From positions 1 to 37,024 of the forward strand of contig JACQWK010000131.1 in NCBI GenBank assembly GCA_016209525.1: a stretch of DNA of 37,024 nucleotides. The letters are read 5' to 3'. Both the position numbers and the translations under genes were made by a program. Shown here piece by piece: positions 24,812-34,700 of this stretch. The notes under the pieces were generated by a model. It did not search any database and was not told the origin of the DNA. It saw nothing but the letters and a program-made list of their open reading frames with translations. Each line of letters opens with the position of its first letter. Position 1 is the first letter of the stretch. Origin of the DNA: Verrucomicrobiota bacterium (GTDB taxonomy: Bacteria; Verrucomicrobiota; Verrucomicrobiia; Limisphaerales; SIBE01).

Positions 24812-27139
24812 ATGAAGCCAATTATCTCACCCGTCGTTTTCCTGGTGATTGGCGTGGCTGCCGGGATCGTCATCGAACGGCAAATCTTGCATCCTCGGCG
24901 CTCGGCTGGGATTGCCCCGGCCTCGCCTTCCTCGCAGCAAAGAATTGAGAAAAGCCCGTCCAGGCAATCGGCTCTCCAGCCGGCCCCCGCAGACCATTCC
25001 GAATCAAATCGAACGGTACCGTCTCTAACCGAAATCGAGTCTGCCCTTCGCGAGTGCACAAGAATTTGGGACTTTGCTCAGGCCAACACCCAAGCTGCGG
25101 AGATTGCCTCGAGGGTGAGGACCGCAGACATTCCCGCCGCGCTTAAGCTGGCCGGCGCGCTTGGCAACCACGGAGCGAAGACGGCCTTCGCGGAAGCGTT
25201 ACTGCGGCGTTGGGGGGAAATTGACGCCTCGAGCGCCTTGGCCTTCGCGCAGGCGATCCGGAATTTCTCCGAGCGGATCGCGGCCATCAGCTCCGCACTC
25301 AACGGCTGGGCGAAGCGGGATCTCACAGGCGCACTGTCCTGGGCACGGCAACTCCCGCCTGGGCGGGTCCGCAACGGGGCGATCGACGGGTTGACGAAGG
25401 CTGTTCTTGCCTCTGAAAACCCACTCAAGAGCTTGAAAGTGGTCGAAGCGTCATCCCAACTAAACGGCGTCGAACTTCGAGGTTTTCGGTCGCAGATTCT
25501 CCAACTTTGGGCCACGACGGATCCGGCGGCCACGGCCGCATATCTCACAGAATCCCCGCAGTTCCTTCTAGAGCCCCATTTATTTCGCAGCGTCGCTGGT
25601 TCTTGGGCTGCGATCGATCCAACAGCGGCGATGGCTTGGGTGAACCAGTTGCCAAACGATTCGCGCAAAAACCAGGCGCTGCTGGGAGCGGCGCAGGAAT
25701 GGGCAAGAATCGACCCAGTCGCCGCGGCCACTTTCGGTGGCTCTTTGCCCCGAGGAGACTTGCAGATCGCATACATGACACATGTGGCTTCACGATGGGG
25801 CGAGGCGGACCCTCGCGCGGCCGCCGCCTGGGCGCAGCAATTGCCGGAAAGCTCAACCAAGAAGCAGGTGCTGCAGAATATAATCAACCAGTGGGCCCAG
25901 GCAGAACCACAAGCAGCTTTTGCCTATGTTCAGACGATGTCTCCGGATCGAACTTCGTCTGAGATGATTCGCGGCACGCTCGGCCAATGGGCCAACCAAG
26001 ATCCCATCTCCGCGTCCGTTTGGGTGACAAACCTCCCTCCCGGACGGACCCGCGAAGACGTCCTGCGAAACCTGATGAACACCTGGGCATGGCGCGATCC
26101 TTCGTCAGCCGCAAACTTCGCCTTGAATTTGCCCGTGGGGAAGAATCGGAACGACGCGGTTGGCCAAGTCGCGCAGAACTGGGCGGCCATTGATGTGCAG
26201 GCTGCAGTGAATTGGGCGAAGAATCTGCCGCCAGGGCCGACTCACGACAGGGCACTGCAAAGCATGGCGGGCCGAGTCGCGGGTGCGGATCTGCAAACTG
26301 CCCTGGGGCTTGCCTCTTCATTGCCTCCCGGCCGAGCTCAGGAGGAAATTTTCGGTTCGATAGCCAACGAGTGGGCTCGATTTGATGTCTCCGGCGCCGC
26401 GACCTGGATGCAGCAACTTCCGGACGGTCCGGCCAAGGAACGCGCCTTGCGCAGCGTCAGCGAAAGCTGGGCTCGAACTGATCCACAAGCGGCCGCGGCT
26501 TACGTGCAAGGCCTTCCGGACGGAAACCTCAAAACAGAAATCTTGCAGAACTCCATCGGTCCGGCCTGGGCGAGCAGCGATCCTCAAACGGCGGCGGCTT
26601 GGGCCAGCCAATTGCCGGAAGGCAGAGTCAGAAACGAAGTCATGAGACGCGTCGCGGACACCCTCGCCGAATCCTCGCCGCAATCCGCCGCGAACTGGGT
26701 GGCTTCGATGCCGCCGGGCGACTCCCAGAATCAAGCGGCCTTGAACGTGATTTCGCGATGGGCGCAATCTGAGCCCGCGTCCGCCGCAACGTGGGCTTCT
26801 GAGTTTCCCGACGGCCCGGTGCGCGAGCAGGCACTGCACAATGTGGCGCGGCACTGGGCCTTGGAAGACTCCACCGCCACCGCCACTTGGCTGCAAACTT
26901 TGCCGCAGGGTCGCGCCCGCGATTCGGCGATCGATGCGTTCGTGCAAAGTGTCGATGGCTATGACGCTGGGTTGGCCACGAAATGGGCCAATGTGATTGG
27001 CGATGAACAAAACCGGCAAAGGGTCGTGGAAAATGTCGCCCGGCGTTGGCTGGGAGAGGATGAGGCCGCGGCTCGGACTTGGATCGAGCAGGCAAACCTG
27101 CCGGCCGAAGTGCGAAATCGGCTGCTCAATCAAAAGTAA
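24812..27139 (+). CDS. Membrane-anchored tandem-repeat solenoid protein
   Basis: A 775-residue protein of unknown function. The N-terminus is a single anchor (SPVVFLVIGVAAGIVIERQI), then a Pro/Ser-rich linker. From about residue 90 to the end there are about 20 degenerate repeats of 30-36 residues with consensus W-A-x-x-D-P-x-A-A-A-x-W-A-x-x-L-P-x-G-x-x-R-x-x-A-L-x-x-V-A. Examples are WARIDPVAAATFGGSLPRGD and WASSDPQTAAAWASQLPEGR. Each repeat is predicted to be two helices with a Pro-Gly turn, so the whole is a HEAT- or TPR-like solenoid projecting from the membrane, probably into the periplasm. A binding or scaffolding role is likely. I know of similar hypothetical proteins in Verrucomicrobia but no assigned function. 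Confidence 0.75.
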   Translation: MKPIISPVVFLVIGVAAGIVIERQILHPRRSAGIAPASPSSQQRIEKSPSRQSALQPAPADHSESNRTVPSLTEIESALRECTRIWDFAQANTQAAEIASRVRTADIPAALKLAGALGNHGAKTAFAEALLRRWGEIDASSALAFAQAIRNFSERIAAISSALNGWAKRDLTGALSWARQLPPGRVRNGAIDGLTKAVLASENPLKSLKVVEASSQLNGVELRGFRSQILQLWATTDPAATAAYLTESPQFLLEPHLFRSVAGSWAAIDPTAAMAWVNQLPNDSRKNQALLGAAQEWARIDPVAAATFGGSLPRGDLQIAYMTHVASRWGEADPRAAAAWAQQLPESSTKKQVLQNIINQWAQAEPQAAFAYVQTMSPDRTSSEMIRGTLGQWANQDPISASVWVTNLPPGRTREDVLRNLMNTWAWRDPSSAANFALNLPVGKNRNDAVGQVAQNWAAIDVQAAVNWAKNLPPGPTHDRALQSMAGRVAGADLQTALGLASSLPPGRAQEEIFGSIANEWARFDVSGAATWMQQLPDGPAKERALRSVSESWARTDPQAAAAYVQGLPDGNLKTEILQNSIGPAWASSDPQTAAAWASQLPEGRVRNEVMRRVADTLAESSPQSAANWVASMPPGDSQNQAALNVISRWAQSEPASAATWASEFPDGPVREQALHNVARHWALEDSTATATWLQTLPQGRARDSAIDAFVQSVDGYDAGLATKWANVIGDEQNRQRVVENVARRWLGEDEAAARTWIEQANLPAEVRNRLLNQK

Positions 27140-27162
27140 CCTGGGTGAGTCTTTTGAAAATC

Positions 27163-27482
27163 GGTGGAACGGGCTACCAGCCGGTTTTTGACGTCACCTT
27201 GGCGCCGAGGATTGCAGAGAGCTGTGCAGAGATTTCTCGTGCGCGTGCACGTAATCGAATGGCCAAATTGAAGTGGACGACGAGGACGAGAACAATTGTC
27301 TGCCGCTTTGCCGCGCTACGTGCCCTCTCCCTCTCATTAACACCCGGCTTCAGCCAGGGGGAGAGGATCGACCCGGAAGTTCGGAACGGCTTCAGCGGTT
27401 TCCGGGTGTTCCGAGAAGAGGTTAAAACCGCTGGCTTTTCCTTGGAGCCAACGCCACCCGGCTGAAGCCGGGTGTTAATGAG
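27163..27482. repeat. REP cluster with perfect 23-bp inverted repeat
   Basis: A GGAACGGGCTACCAGCC copy lies at 27163-27182. An exact 23-bp inverted repeat has arms 27333-27355 and 27460-27482, core AACACCCGGCTTCAGCC. The left arm lies between CCCTCTCCCT and GGGGGAGAGG, so it appears to occupy the loop of a different REP hairpin. The gap between genes here (27140-27613) has no gene. Confidence 0.8.
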
Positions 27483-27613
27483 ACCGGCGGAGAATTCTGT
27501 CGCGAGCGCCCGCGAACCGCGAGCGGCTCATTTCTTTCTATGTTCCATCGTGAGTTGTTGGTAGGACTATCGAGACAGACTCGAAGCCGAACAGGAAGAA
27601 CCAAAGGCCAATT

Positions 27614-28570
27614 ATGCGATTATGCCGATTCATCCAAGACGGAGAACCTCGCCCAGCGTTTTATCTCGACCATCATCTCGTTCCGCTTGACGCGGCGGCG
27701 CGCGTGTATCGGGAAAGGACCCACAAAGATGTGCCGTTGCCTGTGGCCGACGATCTGATGCTTTACCTCCCACCCGACGGCCGACATTTTCTGGCCGCCC
27801 GTGAACTGGCCGATTGGATCGAGAAGAACACCGGTGTGACGGACGGCGCAGCATTGGAAACTTCGAAGGCCCGCCTGCTCACTCCGATTCCGCGTCCCCC
27901 CAAACTGCTGCTGCTGGCCGGCAACTATGCGGCGCACATTGAGGAAGGCGGACGGAACGCAGTGGCGCGGCAGAAGACCTTCCCTTACGTCTTCATGAAA
28001 CCGCCCAGCACGACTCTCAACCATCACGAAGGCTTGGTCACCATTCCTGCTGTCTCGCCCAACTTCATCGATTGGGAAGTCGAACTGGGAGTCATCATGG
28101 GCCGTCGCGCAAGAGCTGTCCGCGAGGAAGATGCTCTGCAATTCGTCGCTGCCTACACTGTCGTGAACGACATTTCGGATCGACGGTTCCGCCCGAACCC
28201 GGGCCGCGAGAAACGGGAGCAAGATCAATTTTTCGACTGGCTTCACGGCAAATGGCACGACAGTTTTTGCCCGGCCGGACCGTGCGTTCGTTCGGCCGAT
28301 TCCCTGCCTGATCCGCAGAAGCTGCAGCTCACGTTGAAGGTCAACGGCCAGGTCAAACAGAATGCCAGCACCGCCCAGCAGATTTTCTCTGTGGCCGGCG
28401 TCATCGCGTTCATCTCAAGCTTCGTCACGCTGGAGCCCGGAGACATCATTTCGACAGGAACGCCTTCCGGCGTCGGCAACGCCACCGGCACTTACCTCAA
28501 ACCGGGCGACCAAGTCGAAGCGGCCATTGAAGGCATCGGCCTGCTGCGCAACCGCATGGTCGCTCAGTAA
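27614..28570 (+). CDS. Fumarylacetoacetate hydrolase-family enzyme
   Basis: A 318-residue protein with an N-terminal cap (about 1-85) and a C-terminal FAH fold. Metal and catalytic positions are visible in FMKPPSTTLNHHEG, then the acidic DWEVELGVIMGRRAR (Glu-x-Glu-type metal site), VVNDISDRRFRP, and the signature GDIISTGTPSGVG. The family includes 2-keto-3-deoxy sugar acid dehydratases, acylpyruvases, 2-hydroxyhepta-2,4-diene-1,7-dioate isomerase and oxaloacetate decarboxylases. The reaction therefore involves a 2-oxo acid with Mg, but which one is not clear. An insert (REKREQDQFFDWLHGKWHDS) before the conserved FCP-type GP segment is like that of the FAHD1/ureidoglycolate-lyase-like branch. 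The gene stands alone; the next gene is convergent. Confidence 0.85.
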   Translation: MRLCRFIQDGEPRPAFYLDHHLVPLDAAARVYRERTHKDVPLPVADDLMLYLPPDGRHFLAARELADWIEKNTGVTDGAALETSKARLLTPIPRPPKLLLLAGNYAAHIEEGGRNAVARQKTFPYVFMKPPSTTLNHHEGLVTIPAVSPNFIDWEVELGVIMGRRARAVREEDALQFVAAYTVVNDISDRRFRPNPGREKREQDQFFDWLHGKWHDSFCPAGPCVRSADSLPDPQKLQLTLKVNGQVKQNASTAQQIFSVAGVIAFISSFVTLEPGDIISTGTPSGVGNATGTYLKPGDQVEAAIEGIGLLRNRMVAQ

Positions 28571-28619
28571 CTCCCATTCGTCCCAATCAGCGGCACTAGG
28601 CTTTCCTTCGGTTCATGCG

Positions 28620-28651
28620 CCAAACTTTGGTGCATATGCATCGAAGTTTGG
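28620..28651. terminator. Palindrome between convergent genes
   Basis: CCAAACTT and AAGTTTGG form the outer stem around an inner TGCATATGCA palindrome. It lies 50 bp after the FAH-family stop and 75 bp after the giant gene's stop on the other strand. It could serve as a two-way transcript end, or be an operator-like site. No U-run is present on either side. Confidence 0.4.
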
Positions 28652-28725
28652 TGGCTGAAGCATTTGAGTGAGTCTCATGCGGATTCCACGGGATCAGCGG
28701 TTCTGCGCCCCGCGTGGGTTCTCGC

Positions 28726-31700
28726 TCAGCTTTCGCTCCGTCCTCCGCCAACGATCCGCTGGGCCGCCCAGGCCAGCAAAGCCAGGGCAGCGAAAACAAA
28801 TAACAGCATCATGAACTTGACCCCGGACGACGCCGCCCGCACGGCCGTGGCCTGCAAACCGACTTTCAAGTCCGCCCAAGTATCGACCTGCACGGCGCGC
28901 GTGAAAATGAAGGCGCGGCCCTGCTGGGGAATGGACGCGCGAATCGCCGACGGGCTCGAGATCGCGGCGTCTTGCTGCTGGATCAGGCGTTCGGCCAAGC
29001 GCATCAGCGCGGTGTTTTCCGCCTCCGTGTTGGTGTCGATGATCTGTTTGGCTTCCTGCTGCGTGTATCCGAGGCCCTTTCGAACTTGGAGGTCGCGAAG
29101 TTTGGCGGCCAGAGCGCCCGCATCCCCGGCGGCTGTGGCCTGGCGAAAATTCAGGCCGACCAATGCCTGTTGCAGCTTCAGATTGTGCAATTGAACGCGG
29201 GCGTCTTCGTTGAACGCGTCGTCATGAGTCGAGAGCCCGAACGCATTCTGGAAGGCGCGCCGAGCCTGCTGAGGATCGCCGCGTTCCAGATAGGTGTTGC
29301 CCATGGCCAACATCTGTTCGGCTTCCTGGGTTTTCTCCTGCCTGAGCTTGGCTTCATTTTGCAGGTAGGTCTCGAGGCCGGCCGCGACCGGGTGATCGAG
29401 GACCTTTTCTTCCTGGAGCTGCAGCGAACCGGTCCAGTCTTTGAGCTGCCATTTCTGGCTCAGATAAACCTCCCATCGGATGTTTTCCAGCGGCAGATCG
29501 AACTTCGGTCCGAGCAGTTCCAAGTCAAGGGAACGCGCGTGAGCGGCGCCGATTTGGCTGCTGTAGAAAAACTCAACGGCGATGGCCTTTCCGGTTTGTG
29601 CCTGCTGTTCGAGCGGAATCAGAATGTGGTCCTTTTCGCGCCAGGGCCAGACTCCGTTTTGATTGACGAAGGCGAACCAAAAATGCGCGCGGTCCGGCAC
29701 GGTCAGGTGCAAGAGCCGTTTGTCGCCAGGAACCATGTCGAGCCGCGCCTGCGTGAGCATCACCCCCTCGTCGGAGATCACCGAGGTCAGCGTGAGATTG
29801 TTCACGCGGGCGGGGAGCAACCGCGCAGCTTCGTGGCGATCCAATTGCACGGGCAGTTGAAAGTCCGGTTCCACCAACCGGAACGTAAAATTGGCCGACT
29901 CCGCGCGAATCTCCTGCCGCAGCGCCCGCGGCACGGATTGCCATTCGCTCTTTTGCAGCGCCTCGGGCACGCTCCCGACGCGCACTTGCAGTCGGCCTCC
30001 GGATTGCACCGTGACAAAACCGCGCTGCAAATTGACACCCAGCGCCTGCACCCCTTGGAGCGCGATTTCCGCCGCGTTCTCCGGCAGCCGGATCTGGTAA
30101 TTGACTTGGAGCAAATGCCGGCCGATGACGCGGCGGTGAAGTTTGATCTCCCATTCTTGCAGGCGGCCGGTGACCGCGCCGGCCACGGGCATGAAATCGG
30201 AAACTTGTTCGCCGTGGAAACGGACGCTTTCGGCGTTCGTGGAAAGGAGCACGCGAAGCGACTTTAATCCCGTGTTCTCGATCTGGTACTGGATATTTGC
30301 CGTCACCTGGGCCTGCGCTTCGTTGACGATGGCGTGCTGCAAACTCGTGACCTGGATCCAAGCGTCCACCTGTTCGAGATTCAACGTGAGATTCCATTGG
30401 CCGTGCAGCAGCCTGAAGGCGAGCACTCCTTTCTGACGGATGCCTGATTTCTCCGGATCCAACTGGGTGAGCCCGTCGCGCGCCGCCACCTGCAGGCGCA
30501 TCCCTTGTTCGGGAACGATGAACAATTGTCCTTGCTGCTTGGTCGCCTCGCGGAAGAGGAGCCGCGGCACAGCCCAACCTTGGACGGCCCGCACGCCGGC
30601 GCCGGCCAGGCTGATCGTGAATTGGTGCTGGCCTTCGGTTTTGCCGCGCAGGTGCAGTGTGATCACCCGGCCTGTCTCGATTCGGAGTTCGGTCCAATGG
30701 CTCAACGCCGAGCCACTGACCGCCTCCACATCGAGGCCGGCGGGTAGCACAAAACTGAGCCGGAAAATACCGGCGCGCAAAATTTCCACATTTACCGTCG
30801 CGGCCAAGACGGTTCGATCTTCGCCCAGCGAGAGCGTTTGTTGAGTCTCGACGCGCACGTCGGGCTCGACGGCTGAGGCTTTCAACGCGGCCAGGCCCGA
30901 GGGATCGGAATACCGAAAGGCCCGGCGCAGTGTCAGACCCGGGATTTGCGGCTGAAGCGCCTGCACGACCATGGCCGGGAAATCCTCCAAGTTCAGCGGC
31001 GAGAATGCTTCGGCGGTTACGCTGTCCAGTTGAACATCGGCGCCGGTGGCGATTCCGAGCAGTCCAAGCTGGCCTGCGGCGCCATTCACGGATATCAGGC
31101 CGACTGAGCGCTGGAAGGGCAGGGGACCTCCCGCCACTTGCGACTTGATCAGAATCGAGAACGGGCGCGATTGAGGCACCGCCAGGCTGACCCGCAGCTT
31201 CCGGGTATCGGGATCGAAACGCCAGAGGGTAACCAGCGAGGAACGGGCCTTGGAGCTTGCCTCCAGAACGGGTGGTGCGGGCAACCTGCCCGCCCCGGTC
31301 GGCAACCTGCCGACTGGAGTGGCTGCGAGGGTCGCATTGGAACCAGCGCTGGGTTGGTTCATCGAGGCCGCACCCGATCCGTCCGGCAGGTTGCCGGACG
31401 GAACAGGCTGGTAGCCTGTGCTACCCGGATCGAGAACATCCGTGACGGTCGCGCCCGGGGGGACATCGAAAATGAGTTCGCTCAGTTCGCCTTGAGCCGG
31501 CCGGATCTGGACGAAGTGCGCGGCTTCGATCACACCGGCCAAGGGCGCGTAGAGTTGAAACACCTCCGCGTAGAACAAAGCCTTCTCGCGCTTCAAGTCC
31601 CGGCTGCGCGGCTTCCAACCGATCCAAGGATCGTTCAGGGGCGGGAGCACGAGGCTCGCGACGGCGTTGGTCGCAGGAGCGGCTGTGTCGCGCTGAACGG

Positions 31701-34700
31701 AGACGGCCTGCGGCGAATAGATCTCGACATCGCGCTCGGCCACGGTCAGGTCCAACCGGTTGACCAGGCCGAATTGAGTAGGCAAGGCGAAGCCGCTTTC
31801 GCCACTCTTGGTTGTGACTTGGAGTTGATACTGGAGCTCCAAGTCGAACGTGCCGGAATCCAGGGCCAGCAAGGCGTAGCCGCGATTGGGCCCGGCGGCC
31901 GATTGAATCAGCTTAAGGGCGTTCGTCGGATAGGAAATCCGTGTGAGCACCGCCGGCTCGTAAAGTAACGGCAGCGTTTGCCCTTTCGTGGCTTGCCAGC
32001 GAATCTTGCCGCTGGCAAAGGCGAACTTATCCTCGACTCGGATTTGCTGGACGACGGATTGTGCGAGTGGCGGCTCTTGGCTACGGAACGAGGATTTGGA
32101 AGCGGACGCCGAGGCGGTTTGGTTTCGGTCGAAAGTCCGCTGTGATGAATTTGAAGGTTGGTTTGCTTCCTGCGTGACGGAGGACGATTGGGCTGCGAGC
32201 CAACTTGGGCTTTTTGGGATGGAGGAGCGTTCTCCCTCACCCTGACCCTCTCCCGCTGGGAGAGGGAATCGTTGTTGGCGCGTGCCTGAATTATCCACGG
32301 GACCGAGTCCCTCAGTGCGCTGCGATCGGTCCTCCCTCTCCCTGGGGGAGAGGGCCGGGGTGAGGGCGAGCGGTGCGATCGATCCTGCCATTGCTTGCTG
32401 CGCGCCGGAGGAGGATTGGGCCACGAGCCAGTTTGGGCTTCTTGGGATGGAGGAGCGTTCTCCCTCACCCTGGCCCTCTCCCGCTGGGCGAGGGAATCGT
32501 TGTTCGCGGCTGCTTGAATCATCAACGGGACCGAGTCCCTCAATGCGCTGAGATCGGTCCTCCCTCTCCCTGGGGGAGAGGGCCGGGGTGAGGGAGAACG
32601 GCTCGATCGAATCCGTGAAGTTCCGAGACCACTCAGAATTCCGAATTGACCGAAAATCCCTCCCATCGTTCTGCCCGACGTTTCCAAACAGCAGCAGTAC
32701 CACTGCCGCCGTCGCAGCAGCGCCCGTCGTGGGTGTTACTGGAGCCGGCTTTGGTTTTCTTGGCAGTTGCCAGAGCCTCCGCAGCGCGGGGATCCACAAT
32801 TGAACCAGGAGATAAACGACCAGCAACACGACGAATGCCGCCGCGCCGTTCGGCCATTTCAGCGTGGTCCACGCCAATAGCGTCCACCCCAAAATTCGTC
32901 CGACGGGCCGGAACCAGTCCCGCTCGGTCGCAAACGAATAGAACCACACCGCCAAAGCGAGGAACGCCGGCCACGCGCGCCAGATCCAGGCGAAGATCGA
33001 TGGTTCGTCCGAAAGATTCGCAACTTCCACGCTGAGCGCGCTGCCAGCCTGCTGGACCGGGGCGAGGAAGGTGATGCCGCCTGGCGTGCTGCCACTTTGG
33101 TTTTGCCAGACGGTCAGGCCCGTCTGAGGATCGACCCGATTGGCAGCATCCGTCAGGAGCACTGCATTTTGTCGTCGCGCCAGGTCCACAAGGCAGACCA
33201 CTGCCACAGCGGCGCCGATGGTCGCCACGAATCCCAGCAGGGCGCCGAACACATGTCGGAAGGAGTACCGGTAAGTTCCTTCGCGAGCGGCCCACCGCCA
33301 GGCTCCGGCCGCTATCCAGGTCATCACGAGTAGCACCGCCAGCCAACCCCACGCTTCCGCGCCCCAAGCTCCGGTCAGCAGCCGAGCCAGCCCCGCAAAT
33401 CCCGATTCATCAGGAATGCCGCCGACGGGCGTGAGCGAACCTCGGCGATAGACCAGCCGATGCTTGGCATCGGGTTCCATTTGCCATTCGGCCAACATGA
33501 CCGGCGCGGCCACGATCGGCGCCGCCACGGTGACCCGTTTTGGATTCATCGATGGCGCCGCCACCTTCAGATCGACGGCGATGATGGCGTTCGGATAGCC
33601 GCGTTGCGGGAGCGGGATCAAATTCGCCTTGTCCACGACCACCGGCACGGCCGCGACACCGTTGACCGTTGCGGACCACAACCGCGCGCCTTCGGGGAGA
33701 GTCAACTGAAAATTGGGCAGGCCGCGGTTCTTCACGAGATACCGGATGTCGGTGATGACTTGGCCTTCCTTCGAGATGCGCGTGGTCAGCGAGGCTCGAT
33801 CCACCACCTGGCTGAGGGTTTCGCCCTGCTTCATTGGACTGAGCGCGAGCCGCAAATTGAACGGACGGGACGTATAGCGGTAAGCCGCGAGGATCGGGGC
33901 GTCGAAAAACAGGCGATATTCCGGAGGGACTTCGCCCGGCTCCAGCGGCAAGAGGCCCGGCGAGACTTCCACGGCTTCCACCTGGAATTGGTAAGCGCTG
34001 ATGACCAGCGTGTGGCCCTGTTCGGATCCTGTCTCGAGGAGCGGACGCGCGCCGGTGAACGCCAGTGTCTCACCTTGGGCTTTGAAGGGACGCTCGTAGG
34101 TGGCGAGCAGCGAATAAGCGCCCGAAACCGGAGTGTGCAAATAAACCTGAAAACCGCCTTCGACCTTCTGCCAGCTCCGAACATCTTTCCCGGTGAATTC
34201 CACGTTGTAATACTCGTCGGACAACTCCACTCGGAACGTCGCGAGCGGCGCGCCGGAGATGAGGTAATTCATCACGCTGCTCCCGTAGGCCACGCCCTCG
34301 CCGACCGAGAACAGGTGAAACGCATCGACCTGGATGGACTGCGGCAAGCGTTCCACGCGCACCGTCGCCGTCCAACCGGGCTCGCTTAACCGGAACGCCG
34401 CTTGGATGCCGGTCAATTTTTTCGGGAAGAAGGCCGTGGGAATTTCGGTCAGCGCTTGAGTCGTCTCCGGTGTGAGTCGGAATCCCGCGTCCGCGGAAAT
34501 ACCCACGTGGCCGCGCACGGATTTGGCTTTGGCTACTTCGAGTTTTGGCAAAGCCCAATTGGTTTGGCCGAGCGGTTGGTTGCGTTCCAGACGCAGTTGA
34601 ATGACTTGCTTCCCGAAAATCGGGCTGCCATAGACCAAACGAAGTTCCGCATCCGGCTGCTCGGCGGGCTCGCGGAGGAAATAATCGCTCAGCCCTGAAG

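Noticed and set aside
28972..30267. 431-codon plus-strand open frame inside the giant gene
   Set aside because: It is antisense to the giant gene, which has coherent membrane helices and beta-rich modules. Long antisense frames are common in GC-rich DNA.
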